Shown here: positions 31,185-43,000 of the stretch, piece by piece
Layout: every line of letters starts with the position of its first letter
How positions within the stretch are numbered: the first letter of the stretch is position 1
Assembly: GCA_029204045.2 (NCBI GenBank)
Contig: JAQNDB010000186.1
Coordinates: 53,026-117,025 of the forward strand
Direction: 5' to 3'
Length of the DNA: 64,000 bases
From: Tillandsia leiboldiana
Taxonomy: Eukaryota; Streptophyta; Magnoliopsida; Poales; Bromeliaceae
Program-made: the position numbers and the translations under genes
Notes under the pieces: model-generated
What the model was told of the DNA's origin: nothing
Seen by the model: only the letters and a program-made list of their open reading frames with translations
Database searches by the model: none

Positions 31185-31952
31185 CTATTGTTTAACACTG
31201 TTGGAAAAGAACGCTCCAAACAGTTCCTCTCTGAAAGTTGACCACGACGGTAGTGGAGTATTCGTAGACGGGTCCGGGCTTACCGTCTTCCACCAAATGC
31301 GGGCGTTCCCTTCAAGAAAGTGGACGGCTAAGGGAACCCGTTCATGTTCCTCCATCAATAGGTCTTCAAAAAGCTTCTCCATGGTATCCGCCCATTTTTC
31401 TACGACCCAAGGGTCGGTCATCTCTCCCTCAAAGATGGGCGAATCGTACTTCTTGAACTCTGCCAGGTTCATCCTAACTCTTTCCCGTTTAGTTCGCTGA
31501 TCTGTAGCTCCTCCTGCAGCTGCGGTACTCCCGGGAGTAGGGGTCGTCGCCGCTTCCCTTGCTGAGTCCCCCGCAGTCGCTCCCAGTACGGGCCCCGAAG
31601 CTGCCGGGGTGGGGGAGTCCAACGGGGCCGTGGGTTGCTCTGCCGTCACGCCCGTCATCGAGGTCTGATGGGGTGTGGCTGCAGTTGCACCACCTGCCCC
31701 TGGCGGTCCCGTAGTGGGGGCGATCGGTTCGAGCGGAGGGATCGGAGCGTCCTCCACTGACGCAGTTGCCTGCCGCTGCGTTAACTGACGGACTTGTTCT
31801 GTCAGCGTTGCCAATTGTCCAGCCATTTCTCGCAGTTGCTGTCGGAGGAGTTGGTTCTCCACAGTGGTAGGGGCCGTACTTTCTGCACCCGGGTTATCGG
31901 TCGATGACCTAGTCCGGGCCATTAATCGCTGTATACAAAGAAAACAAGTCAA
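31185..31952 (-). pseudogene. Element E: gag (capsid part), 3'-truncated
   Basis: An open frame of 255 codons. The probable gag start is MARTRSSTDNPGAESTAP (about 10 codons in). Next comes a helical region LLRQQLREMAGQLATLTEQV, a Pro/Thr/Ala linker with TPHQTSMTGV, and the retrotransposon gag core (RMNLAEFKKYDSPIFEG, HFLEGNARIWWK, PSWSTFREELFGAFF). The core carries the WW signature and ends at TAG after NSVKQ. The zinc knuckles are lost. Gag core builds the particle around element RNA. It is the only long intact gag core among the gypsy elements here. Confidence 0.88.
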
Positions 31953-32130
31953 TCCTAGACCTAACTAGTCTAGCACCAAGACCTACTAACGCACCGAAAT
32001 CAAATCCCCCTTTTTCCCTCGCACGCTCACGGTCTACCGCACCTATACCTTGGTTATCTCATGTTCAATCGCTTGTGGCATCATGTACTGTGGATGTTGG
32101 TCACTGACTACTGTGGTTAACGTTGTTTCT

Positions 32131-32142
32131 CTCTAATACCAT
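32131..32142 (-). promoter_or_regulatory. Element E primer-binding site (degenerate)
   Basis: The minus strand reads TGGTATTAGAG, one base off the tRNA-iMet PBS, 7-8 bases from the LTR end. Between it and gag (31953-32130) is leader sequence with no recognised feature. Confidence 0.8.
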
Positions 32143-32238
32143 ATAATCTGTCACGCCCCGGAGGTCTAAGGATAAGCGGAAAAGCATATATATTTTTTTT
32201 TGAATAAACGACCTCGCCTACCGGTGCGTGTCAGACCC

Positions 32239-32294
32239 GCCACATATACAAATTCACGCTGAAAACGGGCAGAGTCTCCTTTGTATATGCACGC
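32239..32294 (-). other. LTR 3'-end long hairpin (element E)
   Basis: Arms GCCACATATACAAA and TTTGTATATGCACGC pair across an inner region. Confidence 0.8.
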
Positions 32295-33494
32295 CGTCAC
32301 ATTTACATTAACTTCTTTAACCACACAGTCACAGTGAAAGTAACAAGAGAGAGTAATACCATTTAATCACATCAAGAGATAAAACTACGGGTTTGCAAAT
32401 GGTGTCTACACGACACCCAGTTTTTCCAAAGTGTTTACACATTCACAATAAAGCGGCTGCATCTTTTTGAAAGGATAAATCCAGAGGTTTTCAAGATTGT
32501 GCCCACACGACACTTGGTTTTTGGAAAGCATTTTCGAAACCCTTGTTTAATGTAAAACGGCCGCATAAGAGTTCATAACAGTATGTCAAATCCACAGTAT
32601 CAACTAATTAACCATCCAACATCCAATATGATCCACAACCAAGCAAATGAAACTAACAGTTAAACGAGGGAGAGAAATGAGATAAACCAAAACAAGAATG
32701 ATGTAGTAAAACCTCATACGGCTATGGTCCTATAGACGCTACCTCACCACCGTCCCGGTTACTACACCTAGTTGGACCTGTCACAGTGTGGGGAAGTCAG
32801 TGACAAATAAAGTAGATGATTCAAACATTTAACAGTAATTTTAAAGCAAACCGAATACACCGAAACCTTTCGCTTGTCCCCTCACGAGTCACCACATCCT
32901 TTGTTTTAATTACATGGTACCTGTCGGGAGGTCGACGATCCCCCCTCGTGAACAATTACTTTACTTACGTGATGCCTTTAACCCCTTCACAGTGCTAGTG
33001 CTGCACTTATAGCTGGCGTGAAGAGGTCCCCACATGGCACTTTCACTTTTGTGGGGTACACGGGTCATCCAGACCACTTCTCCGGAAAAGTACACCCATG
33101 CGGTGGCCAGACCGCCTGTGTACGTTTAAGCATCTAAGAACATGATAGCCGAAACCGGCGTGTAACAATCACCGCGACCCACAGTCGCCACAGTTAATAA
33201 TAGAAGAAACGGTAAATATTCATGCGAAAGGCTTAATCAGTTGAAACATCTAATCTACTTTATTAGACAGGTTATTATACTTTTTACGATAACATATTGC
33301 ACTTATTGCAAGGGTACCCACCTGGTTGCGGGAAGATCGGAACACCTGGATCTTTGACACACTCCCGCTGCGCTCTTGGACCTAAAGAAGTCCCCAAAAA
33401 CGATAATTAATCAAACGCACTAACACCGCGAAAAACGGAAATCCAAAACTAACCACGCGACGAAAACCCAAAACGGCGCTCTTACAACACTAGA

Positions 33495-33820
33495 CGGCTC
33501 CCCGCGCGCCCACCCACGCGGACGTCGTCGCCCGCGGTGTTTGCCCGCGCGGATGCTGCCGCCCGTGGATGCCCCGCGCGTCACGAAGCCGCGCGGCATG
33601 CGTCCGCGGGCAGCGCCCGCGAGGTACCCGCCGGCCCGCGGGTGCCCCGCGCGGCGCAAGGCCGCGCGGTGTGCGCCTGCGGGTGGCGCCCGCGCGGCGC
33701 CCGCGCGGCACCCGCCCGCCCGCGCGGCGCCCGCGCCGCGCCCGCCCGCCCGCCCGAGGTGCCCTAGCGGCGCCCGCGCGTCGTCCGCCCGCCCGCGCGG
33801 TGCCCTAGATCGCGCGGCGG
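33495..33820. repeat. GC-rich irregular array in element E LTR
   Basis: CGCGCGGCGCCCG-type repeats with short irregular periods, in the same LTR position as the B minisatellite. On the minus strand a GTAAGT donor (33918-33923) and a CTTCTTTAG acceptor (about 33382-33390) flank it. Open frames here are base-composition effects. Confidence 0.8.
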
Positions 33821-34823
33821 CGGCGGCGGGGTCGGCGATGACGACGAGGACGGAGACGGCGACGATGACAACGGAAAAAGACACGAAAAACCCCAACAAT
33901 TCAACAAAACGAATTCTACTTACCGAAAATTCCGACGGGGAAGAGGACCGATCGCACTCCTAATTCCGGTACGTTGCTCGGGGTGATCGGACTCCTCCGT
34001 CTTCTTCCTCTTTCTTCCTTTCTCCTTCCTCCGGTTAGGGTTCCGTCTTTCTCTTTTCTTTTCTCCCTCGTTCTCTCCGGCTAGGGTTTCTCTTTTTTGC
34101 GAAAAGTGGAATTTTTCCTTTTAATATCTGTCACCGAATAATTAATTCTTTAATTAATTAATCATGCGGGATAAACCCACATTTCCTCGGAAAGCGTGCA
34201 GGATATTCCGCACCGATTCCAATACACGCTAAGTCACCGCAACTCTAAAAACCCTGTTCCGGGAGATCCCTAGGTCGGATTTCAGATTCGATTGCACCGT
34301 CGGTCATCATTTTTCGAGCCCTTTTACAGAAAAATACCCGTGCCACACATCGACCGACTTACAAAAACTCGGTAATTCAGAATCACTAAGAGAAGCACTT
34401 TATTAACAGGAGAGTAAAAATCACTAGAAAAGTCGTGTCATTACACCGACGGAACACCCAATTTACCTAACTAAAAACCCCGGATCAATTCACCGACTAA
34501 AACGATCTCCAAAGAACACGGAAATGTTGGGTTGTAACTATATATGGATCTGAATAGGGGAAAAACCACCTAGAGCGCGGGTGAATAGGTGTAAACAATA
34601 AACACACCAAAATCGTTGCATAAAAAATAACCCAATGCGGAAAATAAATAACAAGCAAGATTTTACGTGGAAAACTCCATCACATGAGTAAAAAACCACA
34701 GGACCGATCACATGGTGAAATCCACTAAGATTAAAACACGTACAAGGTGATATAACGCACACACACGACTCAACCTTTACCATACGCTCCAACTAGATCT
34801 TCACCGCTCGCTCCACAACGCAC

Positions 34824-34990
34824 CTCGAATCCACGAAGGCGTCACAACTTCGAATCCACGAAGTCCAACTTCGAATCCACGAAGTCTTCAACCGAATCCA
34901 CGGTCATCAATATAGCACGTATCGATCACACGAACGCACCTCGCTCCGAATCCACGAAAGGGGTAGCACCTTGAATCCACAAGGCCACGC
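34824..34990 (-). repeat. Clustered GAATCCACGAAG repeats in H LTR
   Basis: About seven copies of GAATCCACGAAG or close variants at irregular spacing. The G LTR has the same motif (CGTGGATTCG) in the matching place. Confidence 0.88.
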
Positions 34991-35260
34991 GAATTCATGC
35001 GCCGATTGTCCTCTCGGAAATCGTTGATTTGTTGGTGATGATATTTTGAATACTTAGATCATCATAGATAGACAAGGAAGCACCCTCTAAGTATTCATCG
35101 ATTTGATTCTTTCGAAAGATATAAATTTTGAAAACCCTAGAATCAAACCGATCAATAGAGAAAGAAAACCTAAAATAAAGAGGTGTTTACCTTTTCTTCT
35201 CTATGTGGATTCTTACCTTTGATCCCCCTTGGGATAACCCTAAAAGATGATATTAGGGTC

Positions 35261-35268
35261 TATTTATA
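35261..35268 (-). promoter_or_regulatory. TATA box of H LTR
   Basis: The minus strand reads TATAAATA in the context CCTATAAATAGACCCTA, matching the G LTR (55796-55803). Confidence 0.75.
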
Positions 35269-35329
35269 GGCTAGAAACCTTTTGGAAAGAGATAAGAATC
35301 AAAAACTTCCATAACAGAATTTTTCTCGC

Positions 35330-35556
35330 AAGGCGGTCCGGACTGGATTTGGCTGATCCGGACTGTAGTCTTTTTTCAGAGAATTTCCTGAAAAAATAGT
35401 TCGGGGTCCGGACTGGATTTTCCTGATCCGGACTGTTCATGCGATTTCAACAGACACAAGGTTCGGGGTCCGGACTGGATTGGGGATGGTCCGGACTGAA
35501 ATTCCGCATGAACCAAACTATGTTCGGGGTCCGGACTGGATGGTCCTGATCCGGAT
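35330..35556 (-). repeat. Upstream TCCGGACTGGA repeats in H LTR
   Basis: Four units of about 60 bp, each with GTCCGGACTGGA and a second CCGGAC or CCGGATC. They lie upstream of the TATA box in minus-strand sense, where enhancer repeats are expected. G has the related CCGGATC series. Confidence 0.88.
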
Positions 35557-35775
35557 CCTGAACACTCACAATGTCCAGTTTTTGAATCTTTAGCCATAGA
35601 AAATATTCCAATGTGTTTCCAAGCTATAGGAATGTATTCAAAATATTAAAGATTATTTAATTTAACGTACTTGAACATTTGAATCCATTCTTTTGAGATT
35701 GATGTATATGATTTGTCAAGTCTTCATCTTCAATCTTCAACTTCACGAAATACGCCAATACAAAAATCCTTAACA

Positions 35776-36477
35776 ATCTCCCCCTTTGGCGGTTTCGTGA
35801 CAAAACACACAATCCACAAAAGAAAACAAAAAGATGATTTTTGTTGCTATCACCATACAACAAAAATACGCATGAACGATCCAAATAAATGTAAATACAA
35901 GAGATTCACTCCTAAAACAAACTCTAGACTTAGACACAACTAGGAGTGTTCAAATCTTGTACTCTCTGCAAAAGAAATAATTCTTGACAACAAGAAATCA
36001 TTAATACCTCAAGAATTTAATCGTTAAGCAACCAGAAAGTTATACATTTAATATGACATTAGGTATCATATATGCATAAAAGTAGGCAATCAAAATATCA
36101 CATATCTTTATCCATCATCAAGGTTAGTTCCAACCATAATGTCAAAGTTCGGAGTTCAAAGTCAAGAAGTTCAAATGTTCATACCTTTTGCATGACCTAT
36201 CACAAAACTTGTTAGAAGTTACAACCCAAAATAGTCAGTAGAATAGTTAGTGTTAAACTTCAAGTTTCAAGTTATCAGGTCATGTTCGTTCTTTTCTTTC
36301 TCCCCCTTTTTCCAAACAGTCTATTGACAAGTTTCAAGGTCTTTCAAGGTCTGGTCATCTTCGTTCTTTTCTTTTCTTTCTCCCCCTTTTTGTCACAAAA
36401 ACCAGCCAAAATTATAAGAGAGAGAAAACAAACAAATGAAAAACCTTTTGTCAGAAAAAAAACTAAAGTCAATGTCA
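35776..36477 (-). other. Element H 3' non-coding region with three polypurine tracts
   Basis: It follows the stop of the extra ORF. Polypurine tracts (minus strand AAAGGGGGAGA) occur at 35776-35789, 36297-36312 and 36377-36391. The latter two sit in a duplicated segment of about 35 bp that includes CTTCGTTCTTTTC. Multiple polypurine tracts are a known trait of Sireviruses. No coding is seen. Confidence 0.75.
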
Positions 36478-37081
36478 TCAAGAATCAATCTGAATCGGTA
36501 TCGTTGTCATCGAAGTTGCTGCATCCGAGTTTTGCAAAATCTTCTTGACCAACTTTGTCAGTGCATTGTACTTCTTCGTCAAGACCACTTGTGCTGTACT
36601 AATCCATTGCAGGTCAAGAGAAATCTGACCTTGTTCAATTGAAATTCGCTCCTGCTCAGATGATAGTCTTTGTTGTTCCCGAAGAGCTTCAACATTCACA
36701 TGTCTCTCACCAATACAATCCCTGTTTTCAAAATCTTTCATACTTTCAGAGTTTATATGAACAAACTCTTGCTGAGGTGGCTCACCGGCAAGTGGCTCCT
36801 CAATTTGGATTCCTTTTGCTCGAGTTCGCTTTCTTGCGACACTCTTTTCTCTTCATTAAATGAGGTTCCATAGGTGCCTTGCCCTTCAAATCAGATGGTG
36901 TTTTGGTTTGGGCAACTTTTGCTCCTTCAACAGTTTTCTCCCAGTCCTCCGACTCAGTCTCCGAGTCATCAAGAGGAACAAATTCAGTCTCCCCTTTGTC
37001 CTTTGGAGCTCTGTTTAATTTATTGGTCATCCTCGTGCTGACCAACGCGGTGATGAACATAATTGTCCACTCAAGAGCCAT
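36478..37081 (-). pseudogene. Element H: extra (env-position) ORF relic
   Basis: On the minus strand an ATG at 37081 opens MALEWTIMFITALVSTRMTN, with a hydrophobic N-terminal stretch and then basic and acidic low-complexity sequence to a stop at 36800. A shifted frame at 36741-36478 gives FENRDCIGERHVNVEALRE and a Gln-rich, coiled-coil-like tail. The same order and motifs occur in the G third ORF (STR/HTR-x-TNKLxRA near the start; ENRxCIGERHVNxEAL later). It is thus the downstream ORF of a copia element, broken by a frameshift. The function is unknown. In Sireviruses this position is called env-like. Confidence 0.75.
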
Positions 37082-37108
37082 TGTTATAGAGTATTTGAAA
37101 AATAGCAC

Positions 37109-37492
37109 CTGTGAGCAAAAACTCACAGAACACGAAAAATTGTTTAATTTTCAAAAATTTGAAAATTTATACCCAAACAATCATTATCGTGTAGAGAGAC
37201 TAGGAATCAAGTTAGTTTTGCAAAAAGAATTTTAAAAATAGATCAATTCCATGATTTTTAAAAATTCTCATTATATGCCCTAAAACCGAATTTTTAGAAA
37301 TCGAAGCTTAAAAATCCGTTAATCAAGAGAATACCAAGCATATAAACAAAACTAATCTACTCAGAGTTCTTATTTCAAAAGAAATTTGACCAAAAACCAT
37401 CTAGAATTGAATTTGAATCATGATTTTCACTCACGTTTTGATGAACAATGAAAAAATAGTGAAAAAATTGAGTTTTGATCAAAGAGACTTAC
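37109..37492 (-). other. Putative 384 nt 5'-UTR intron of the H extra ORF
   Basis: Minus strand: donor CAA|GTAAGT (37492) and acceptor TTTTTGCTCACAG (37109), 28 bases before the ATG. G has a matching 383 nt interval. The sequence at 37493-37566 aligns with G 62870-62942 and would be the upstream exon, cut by LTR J. Confidence 0.65.
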
Positions 37493-37665
37493 TTGAATCC
37501 GAAGAACTCGAGTTTGAAAGGCTCCAAAACAGGTGTTTTCTAGAAAGAGAAACTCTGGAGACTTGGTGTCACGCCCCGGGGGTTTTTTGGTAAAGCGAAA
37601 AAGCGTATACCTTTTTTTTTCTTTATAAATAACTATCGACCTCGCCCCCAGTGCGTGTCAGACCC

Positions 37666-37722
37666 GCCACATATACAAATTTACTCTTCAACCGGACAGA
37701 GTCTCCTTTGTATATGCACGGC
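37666..37722 (-). other. LTR 3'-end long hairpin (element J)
   Basis: Arms GCCACATATACAAA and TTTGTATATGCACGGC pair, with inner ACTCTTC...GACAGAGT pairing. Confidence 0.8.
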
Positions 37723-38949
37723 GTCACATTTACAACAACAACTCAACAACATTCTTTAACCACACAGTCTCAGTGAACAAAGGAAGAAAAGGTAATTTCA
37801 TTCAATCACATCCAGAGTTAAACTACAGGTTTTGCAAACGGTGTGCAACGACACCTCGTTTTTGGAAGCATTTACACATTCACACGAAAGCGGCCATATC
37901 TTTTTGAAAGGATAAATCCAGGGGTTTACCAAGATCGTGCCCACCCGGCACTTAGTTTTGAAAAGCATTTTCGAAACCATTTTTGTTTGTTGTAAACTAT
38001 GCCGCATAAAAGTCCATAAAAGTATATCAAATCCACAGTGCTAACTAAATGACTATCCAACATCCCACATGATCCACATTCAAGCAAATTAAACTAACAG
38101 TTAAACCGAAAGGACAAATGAGATAAACCAGAACGGAAAATAGCGTAATAAAGCCTCATACGGCCAAGGTCCTCTCGACGCAGTCTCACCACCGTCCCAG
38201 TTATTATACCTAGTCGAACCTGTCACAGTGTGGGAAGTCAGTGACAAATAAAGTAGATGTTTCAACAATTTATAATAGCTTTAAAAATAAAACAAGTACA
38301 CCGGAACCTTTCGCTTTTCCACCTCATGTGTCCACCTCACTTGATTTAATTACACCTGGTACCTGTCGGGGAGTCGACGATCTCCCCTCGTGCACAATCA
38401 CATTACTTACGTGATGCTTTTAATCCCTTTTCACGGTACTAGTGCAGCACTTTTAGCTGGCGTGAAGGGGTCCCCACTGGCACCTACACAAATCGTGGGG
38501 CACACGGGTCATTCAGACCACTTCTCCGGAAAAGTACACCCATGCGGAGGCCAATCCGCCGGTGTACGTGCAGCATCCAAAAACATGGTTTGCCGAAGTC
38601 GGCGTGTATCAAGCACCTCGACCCTCAGTCGCCACAATTTTAATAATGAAAGAACAATACACATTCATGCGAAAGCTTTAACAGTTCATCTACTTTATTA
38701 GACAGGTTATTAAGTCTTTTACGATGATATAGTGCACTTATTGCACTTGTTGCACATATTGCAAGGGTACCCACCTGGTTGCGGGAAGATCGGAGCACTT
38801 GGACCTTTTAACACACTCCCGCTGCACACCTGGACCTAAAGAAGTTCCCAAGGGTGATAGTTAATAAAACGCACTAACACTGCGGAAACGGAAATCCAAA
38901 ACTAACCGCGCGATGAAAAACCCAAAAACGACGCTCCTACGACACTTGA

Positions 38950-39470
38950 CGGCGCCCCGCGGGGATGCTGGCGCCTGCGGATGCCCCGCGTGGCCCGAAA
39001 CCGCGCCGTGTGCGTCCGCGGGCGGCGCCCGTGCGGCGCCCGCCTGCCCCGCGGGTGCCCCGCGCGGCGCGTGCCCGCGGCGGCACCCGTGCGGCGCCCG
39101 CGTGGCATACGGCCGCCCGCGGGCGCCCCGCGCGGCACAAGGCCGCGCGGTTGCGCGCCCGGGTGCGGCGCCCGCGCGGCGCCCGTGCGGCATGGCCTGT
39201 CCGCGGGCGCCCCGCGCGGCACAAGGCCGCGCGGTGCGGTGCGCACCCGCCCGCGGGCTCCCCGTGCGGCGCAAGGCCGCTCGTTGCGCGCCCGGGGGCG
39301 GCGCCCGCGCGGTACTGCCCGCCCGCGGGCGCCCCGCGCAGCGCTAGGCCGCGCGGTTGCGCGCCCAGGGTCGGCGCCGGCGCGGTGCCCTAGCGGCGCC
39401 AGCATCGTTCGCCTGCCCGCGCAGTGCCCTAACGGCGCCCGCGTCGTTCGCCCGCCCGCGCCGTGCCCTA
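38950..39470. repeat. GC-rich irregular array in element J LTR
   Basis: CCGCGGGCGCCCCGCGCGGC-type units with irregular period, longer than the E array. On the minus strand a GTAAGT donor (39572-39577) and a CTTTAG acceptor (about 38836) flank it. Long open frames here are not genes. Confidence 0.8.
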
Positions 39471-40369
39471 GATCGTGCGGCGGGGTCCGTGATGACGACG
39501 GGGACGGAGACGGCGATGTAGACAATGAAAAAGACGCGAGAAAACCCCATTAACGCAACAAAACGAAATCTACTTACAGAGAATCCCGACGGGGAAGTCG
39601 ACCGATCGCTCTTCTAATTCCGGTACGTTGTTCGGGGTGATCGGATTCCTCCGTCTTCTTCCTCTTTCTTTCCTTTTTCCTCCTCCGGCTAGGGTTCCGC
39701 CTTTTTCTTCTCTTTTCTCCCTCGTTCCCTCCGGCTAGGATTTTTCTTTTTGCGAAAAGTGGGATTTCCCTTTTTGTACGTACAAATAAATCCCGCCTTT
39801 TAATTTTTGTCACCAATTAATTAATTATTTAATTAATTAATTCTACGGGATAACCCACCTTTTAATACCCGTAACCGAATAACTAATTCTCTAATTAATT
39901 AATCGCACGAGATAAACCCACCTTTTCCTCGAAAAGCGTGCAGGATATTTTGCACGGGTTCCGATGCACGTTAAGTCACCGCGATAACTAAAAACCCTAT
40001 TCCGGAGATCCCTAAGTCGGATTTTAGATCCGATTGCGCCGTCGGTCTTCGTTTTTCGTGCTCTTTCACAGAAAAATACTCATGCAACTGTAGTGATCCG
40101 GCTTTTACGTGTAATTATGACTCACATATTAATTAAGTATTTCTTTTAGTGAAATAAAATTATCGAGTTTCGGTAAGTCGGTCGGTGCGGGGGATGAATA
40201 TTTTTCTGTAAAAGGGCTCGGAAAAGGAAGACCGACGGTGCGATCGGATCGGGAATCCGATGTACGGATCCCCCGGAATAGGGTTTCTAAGATTGCGGTG
40301 ACTTAAGCGCGCTTCGGAATTCATGTAAAATATCCAGCACGCTCGGTGCGGAATATTGGATATTCCGTG

Positions 40370-40625
40370 TGATTAATTAATTAAGGAATTAATTAATCGG
40401 TGACAGAAAATTAAAATAAAGGTGGACTTATCTTGTAGGACTAATCGGTGATAGAATTTGTTATTCGGTTACGGATGTTATAAAGGTGAATTTATCTTGT
40501 AGGATTAATTAATTAAAGAATTAATCGGTGATAGAATTTGTTATTCGGTTACGGATGTTAAAAAGGTGGATTATCCCGTAGGATTAATTAATTAAGGAAT
40601 TAGTTAGTCGGTGATGGGAATTTAA
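40370..40625 (+). repeat. AT-rich tandem repeat in element I LTR
   Basis: About three units of roughly 90 bp sharing TAATTAATTAAGGAATTAA, AATCGGTGATAGAA and GGTTACGGATGTTA. Confidence 0.82.
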
Positions 40626-41561
40626 TAATACGTACGGGGGAAAATCCCACAAAAAGAGAAACCCTAACCGGATAGAGAGCGTGAGAGAAAAAGAAAAGGG
40701 AAAGGCGGAACCCTAACCGAAGGAAAGAAGAGGAAGGAAACGAAGGTGATCGACCACCCCTAACAACGAACTGAAGGCAAAAATGCGATCGGACGACTCC
40801 CCCGTCGTCAATCCGGTGAGTAATGTCCGTTGCAACGTTTCGGGATTTTCTTTTGATATATTGGTTTAAGCTTCCGGTTGTCTTCCTCCCCATATCACCG
40901 TCGCCTCCGTCGTCGCCACCGCCGCCGCATAAATTAAGGCACGGGACGAGCGGCGGAGACGCACGGTGCCGATAGGGCACCGCGTGGGAGGACTCAGGTT
41001 GAGGGAGAGCGAAAGGTTCCGGTGCAGAGTATTTACTCTAAAGTTTATTGTTCATTATTGTATCATCTACTTTGTTTGTCACTGACGTTACCCACTCCGT
41101 GACAGGTCTGACTAGGTGTAGTAGCCGGGATGGCGGTGAGCCTGCGTCGAGAGGACCTTAGCCGTGGGAGGCTTTCTATTTTAGTTCATTCGGTTTATCT
41201 CATTACTTTTACAGTTTAACTGTTGGTTTAATTTGCAAGACTGTGGATCATGTTGAATGCTATGTAGTTAAATAGTTAGCACTGTGGATTGGACACCTTT
41301 CGGTGAATTTGAATGCGGCACGTTTTAAGACCAAATGAAATAGTTGCGAAAATGATTTCCAAATCAGAGTGCCGAGTGGGCACAGATTTTGTAAACCTCT
41401 GGATTTATCCTTTCTAAAAGCCGTAACCGCTTTAGTGAGAAGGTGTAAGTGTTTTCAAAAGGTGGGTGTCGGGTGGACACCGTTTGCAAAAATCTGTAGA
41501 TAATTATTTCTTACTTGTAACTGATAACTGTATGGTTGAGGATCGACATTGTAGATGGGAC

Positions 41562-41618
41562 GCCATACATATACAAAGGAGACTCCGTCCGATTGAGGAG
41601 AGAATTTGTATATGTGGC
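41562..41618 (+). other. LTR 3'-end long hairpin (element I)
   Basis: Arms GCCATACATATACAAA and TTTGTATATGTGGC, inner stem CTCC...GGAG. Confidence 0.8.
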
Positions 41619-41716
41619 GGTCAGACACGCACCAGTAGAGAGGTCGGCCTGTTAAGAAAAAAAATAATCATGCGTTTTCCGCTTAACCTTAGACCTCCGG
41701 GGCGTGACAAATTAAA

Positions 41717-41728
41717 TGGTATCAGAGA
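41717..41728 (+). promoter_or_regulatory. Element I primer-binding site
   Basis: TGGTATCAGAGA, 7 bases after the LTR end, matches the tRNA-iMet PBS except for its last base. The leader at 41729-41930 shows no other feature. Confidence 0.9.
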
Positions 41729-41930
41729 AAAACAACCTCAACCACAGTAGTCGGTGATCCATATCCACAGTGTATGATGCCACAAGCAAATTAGACATGA
41801 GATAACTAAGGTGTAGGTGCGGTAGGACGTGAGAGCACGGGAAAAAGGGGCTTAACGTAGGTGTGTTTGTAAGTCAAGGTGCTAGAGTGATGACCTTAGG
41901 TTAACGCGGCTTCTTTGCTTACAGCAGACG

Positions 41931-42439
41931 ATGGCCCTGACTAGGTCATCTACCGAGAACGCAGGTGCAGACGATACGGCTCCGGCCGCCGCGGAGAATC
42001 AACTTCTCCGACAACAGTTGTGAGAAATGGCCGGACAAATGGCGACGTTGACAGAGCAAGTTCGTCAGATAACGCAGAGACAGGCAGCCGCGTCAACGGA
42101 GCACGCCCCGACACGCCCGCCCGAAACGACCGTCCCCGCTACGGACCACCGGGGACCGGGGGTGCAACGGTGGCCGCACCCCATCAGACCTCGATGACGG
42201 GTGTGAGCACAGCAACCCACCGCCCCGTCAGATGTACCCACTCCGACAACTTCGGGGCCGGTACTGGGGGCAACGGGGGGGACTCGGCAAAGGAAGCAGG
42301 GACGCCCCTACTCTCGTTGGGTCCGTAGCCGTAGGGACGGGGAGGGCGCCATCGGAGTACCCCCGCGTCCCTCAGCACCTCGACAAGAAGGGGAGACGCG
42401 ACCACAACCAGGAGGGAGGGTATATGTCATGAGCCAGCA
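41931..42439 (+). pseudogene. Element I: gag remnant with capsid and knuckles deleted
   Basis: The ATG at 41931 gives MALTRSSTENAGAD, then ENQLLRQQL, an in-frame TGA, then EMAGQMATLTEQVRQ. The start matches element E gag. A shifted frame continues with the linker APHQTSMTGV. It then jumps to sequence corresponding to the gag end (VVAGI before the protease), so the capsid core and CCHC knuckles are missing. The element could not encode its own particle. Confidence 0.82.
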
Positions 42440-43000
42440 AGGAGCAGCACCACCGGAGGAGGTGGTAGCAGGTATTACTACATTTTTGATTTTCGCGCTC
42501 GAACTCTTTTCGACACCGGAGCGTCTCGCTCTTTCGTCTCTAGTACTTTTGCGCACACACACCAGCTAGAAAGTAGTCCCCTTTGTGACCTGATGACCGT
42601 CCAGACCCCTGGGGGACCCATCGCGGCGACCGGACTGGTACTTTCCTGCTCAATAAAGCTGGAAAGGTTGTCCTGCCCCTGGGATCTAGTGGTTATCCCG
42701 TTAAAAGAATTCGACGTGGTGCTAGGCATGGATTGGCTTACCGAGTACCAGGCAGTAATCGATTGCGAGAAACAGGTATACCTGCAGAAACCGGGTTTTC
42801 CAAGAACGTCTACCTGGCATATAAGAGTACTTCCTTCCTAACCGTTATCTCCGCGTCTCAAGCTAGGAAACTAATCAAAGGTGGGTGTGTGGCCTATTTG
42901 GCCTCGGCAGATTTAACCACTCGACCCGTTCCCTCACTTTCGGATATCCCAGTCGTAAGGGAATTTCTGGATGTATTCCCGGCGGAACTCCCTGGGATGC
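42440..43000 (+). pseudogene. Element I: protease and RT entry, interrupted by element F
   Basis: The aspartic protease is clear: RTLFDTGASRSFVSS (about 42500-42540), then the second conserved block EFDVVLGMDWLTEYQAVIDC (about 42705-42770). A frame change near 42830 leads to ARKLIKGGCVAYLASADL and SDIPVVREFLDVFPAELPGM. Element F then interrupts exactly at the RT entry, which resumes at 54914. The DTGA motif is intact. The family protease cuts gag-pol. Confidence 0.9.
42996..43000. repeat. Target-site duplication of element F, left (GATGC)
   Basis: Partner GATTC at 54914-54918 has one mismatch. Excising F and one copy rejoins element I pol in frame at the ATG-CCA-CCG codons. Confidence 0.85.

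Larger units (their letters stand above)
32149..34524 (-). repeat. Element E 5' LTR, interrupted by element H
   Basis: It starts TGTCACGCCCC on the plus strand, so the LTR 3' end is at 32149. It carries the long hairpin, a GC-rich array and TAATTAATT-rich sequence (34140-34165) shared with J and I. At 34524 it stops at the TG of the copia element H; the LTR 5' end is not in the window. The flank GGAAA (34520-34524) is the predicted H TSD. Confidence 0.85.
34525..35775 (-). repeat. Element H 3' LTR (copia, 1,251 bp)
   Basis: The plus strand starts TGTTGGGTT and ends CCTTAACA, so the minus-strand LTR runs TGTTAAGG...AACCCAACA. It resembles the G 5' LTR (TGTTACGG...AACCCAACA). A polypurine tract lies next to its right end, making it the 3' LTR. 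It carries two repeat blocks and a TATA box. Confidence 0.9.
37567..40088 (-). repeat. Element J LTR (gypsy), inserted in H and cut by I
   Basis: It starts TGTCACGCCCC (LTR 3' end, minus strand) right after the H sequence. It carries the long hairpin, a GC array and TAATTAATTAA-rich sequence, and stops about 90 bp short of the LTR 5' end, where element I begins. It may be a solo LTR or part of a longer element. The flank CTTGG (37562-37566) is the predicted TSD. Confidence 0.85.
40089..41709 (+). repeat. Element I 5' LTR (1,621 bp)
   Basis: It runs from TGTAGTGATCCGG to GGGGCGTGACA and is followed by a PBS. It belongs to the B/C/E/J group but is short because it has no GC-rich array. The flank GCAAC (40084-40088) is the predicted left TSD. 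Confidence 0.9.

Noticed and set aside
33420..33963. Small Arg/Ala-rich proteins on either strand
   Set aside because: Frames come from the GC array in the E LTR; the equivalent frames in J (38861-39553) differ, and I has none.
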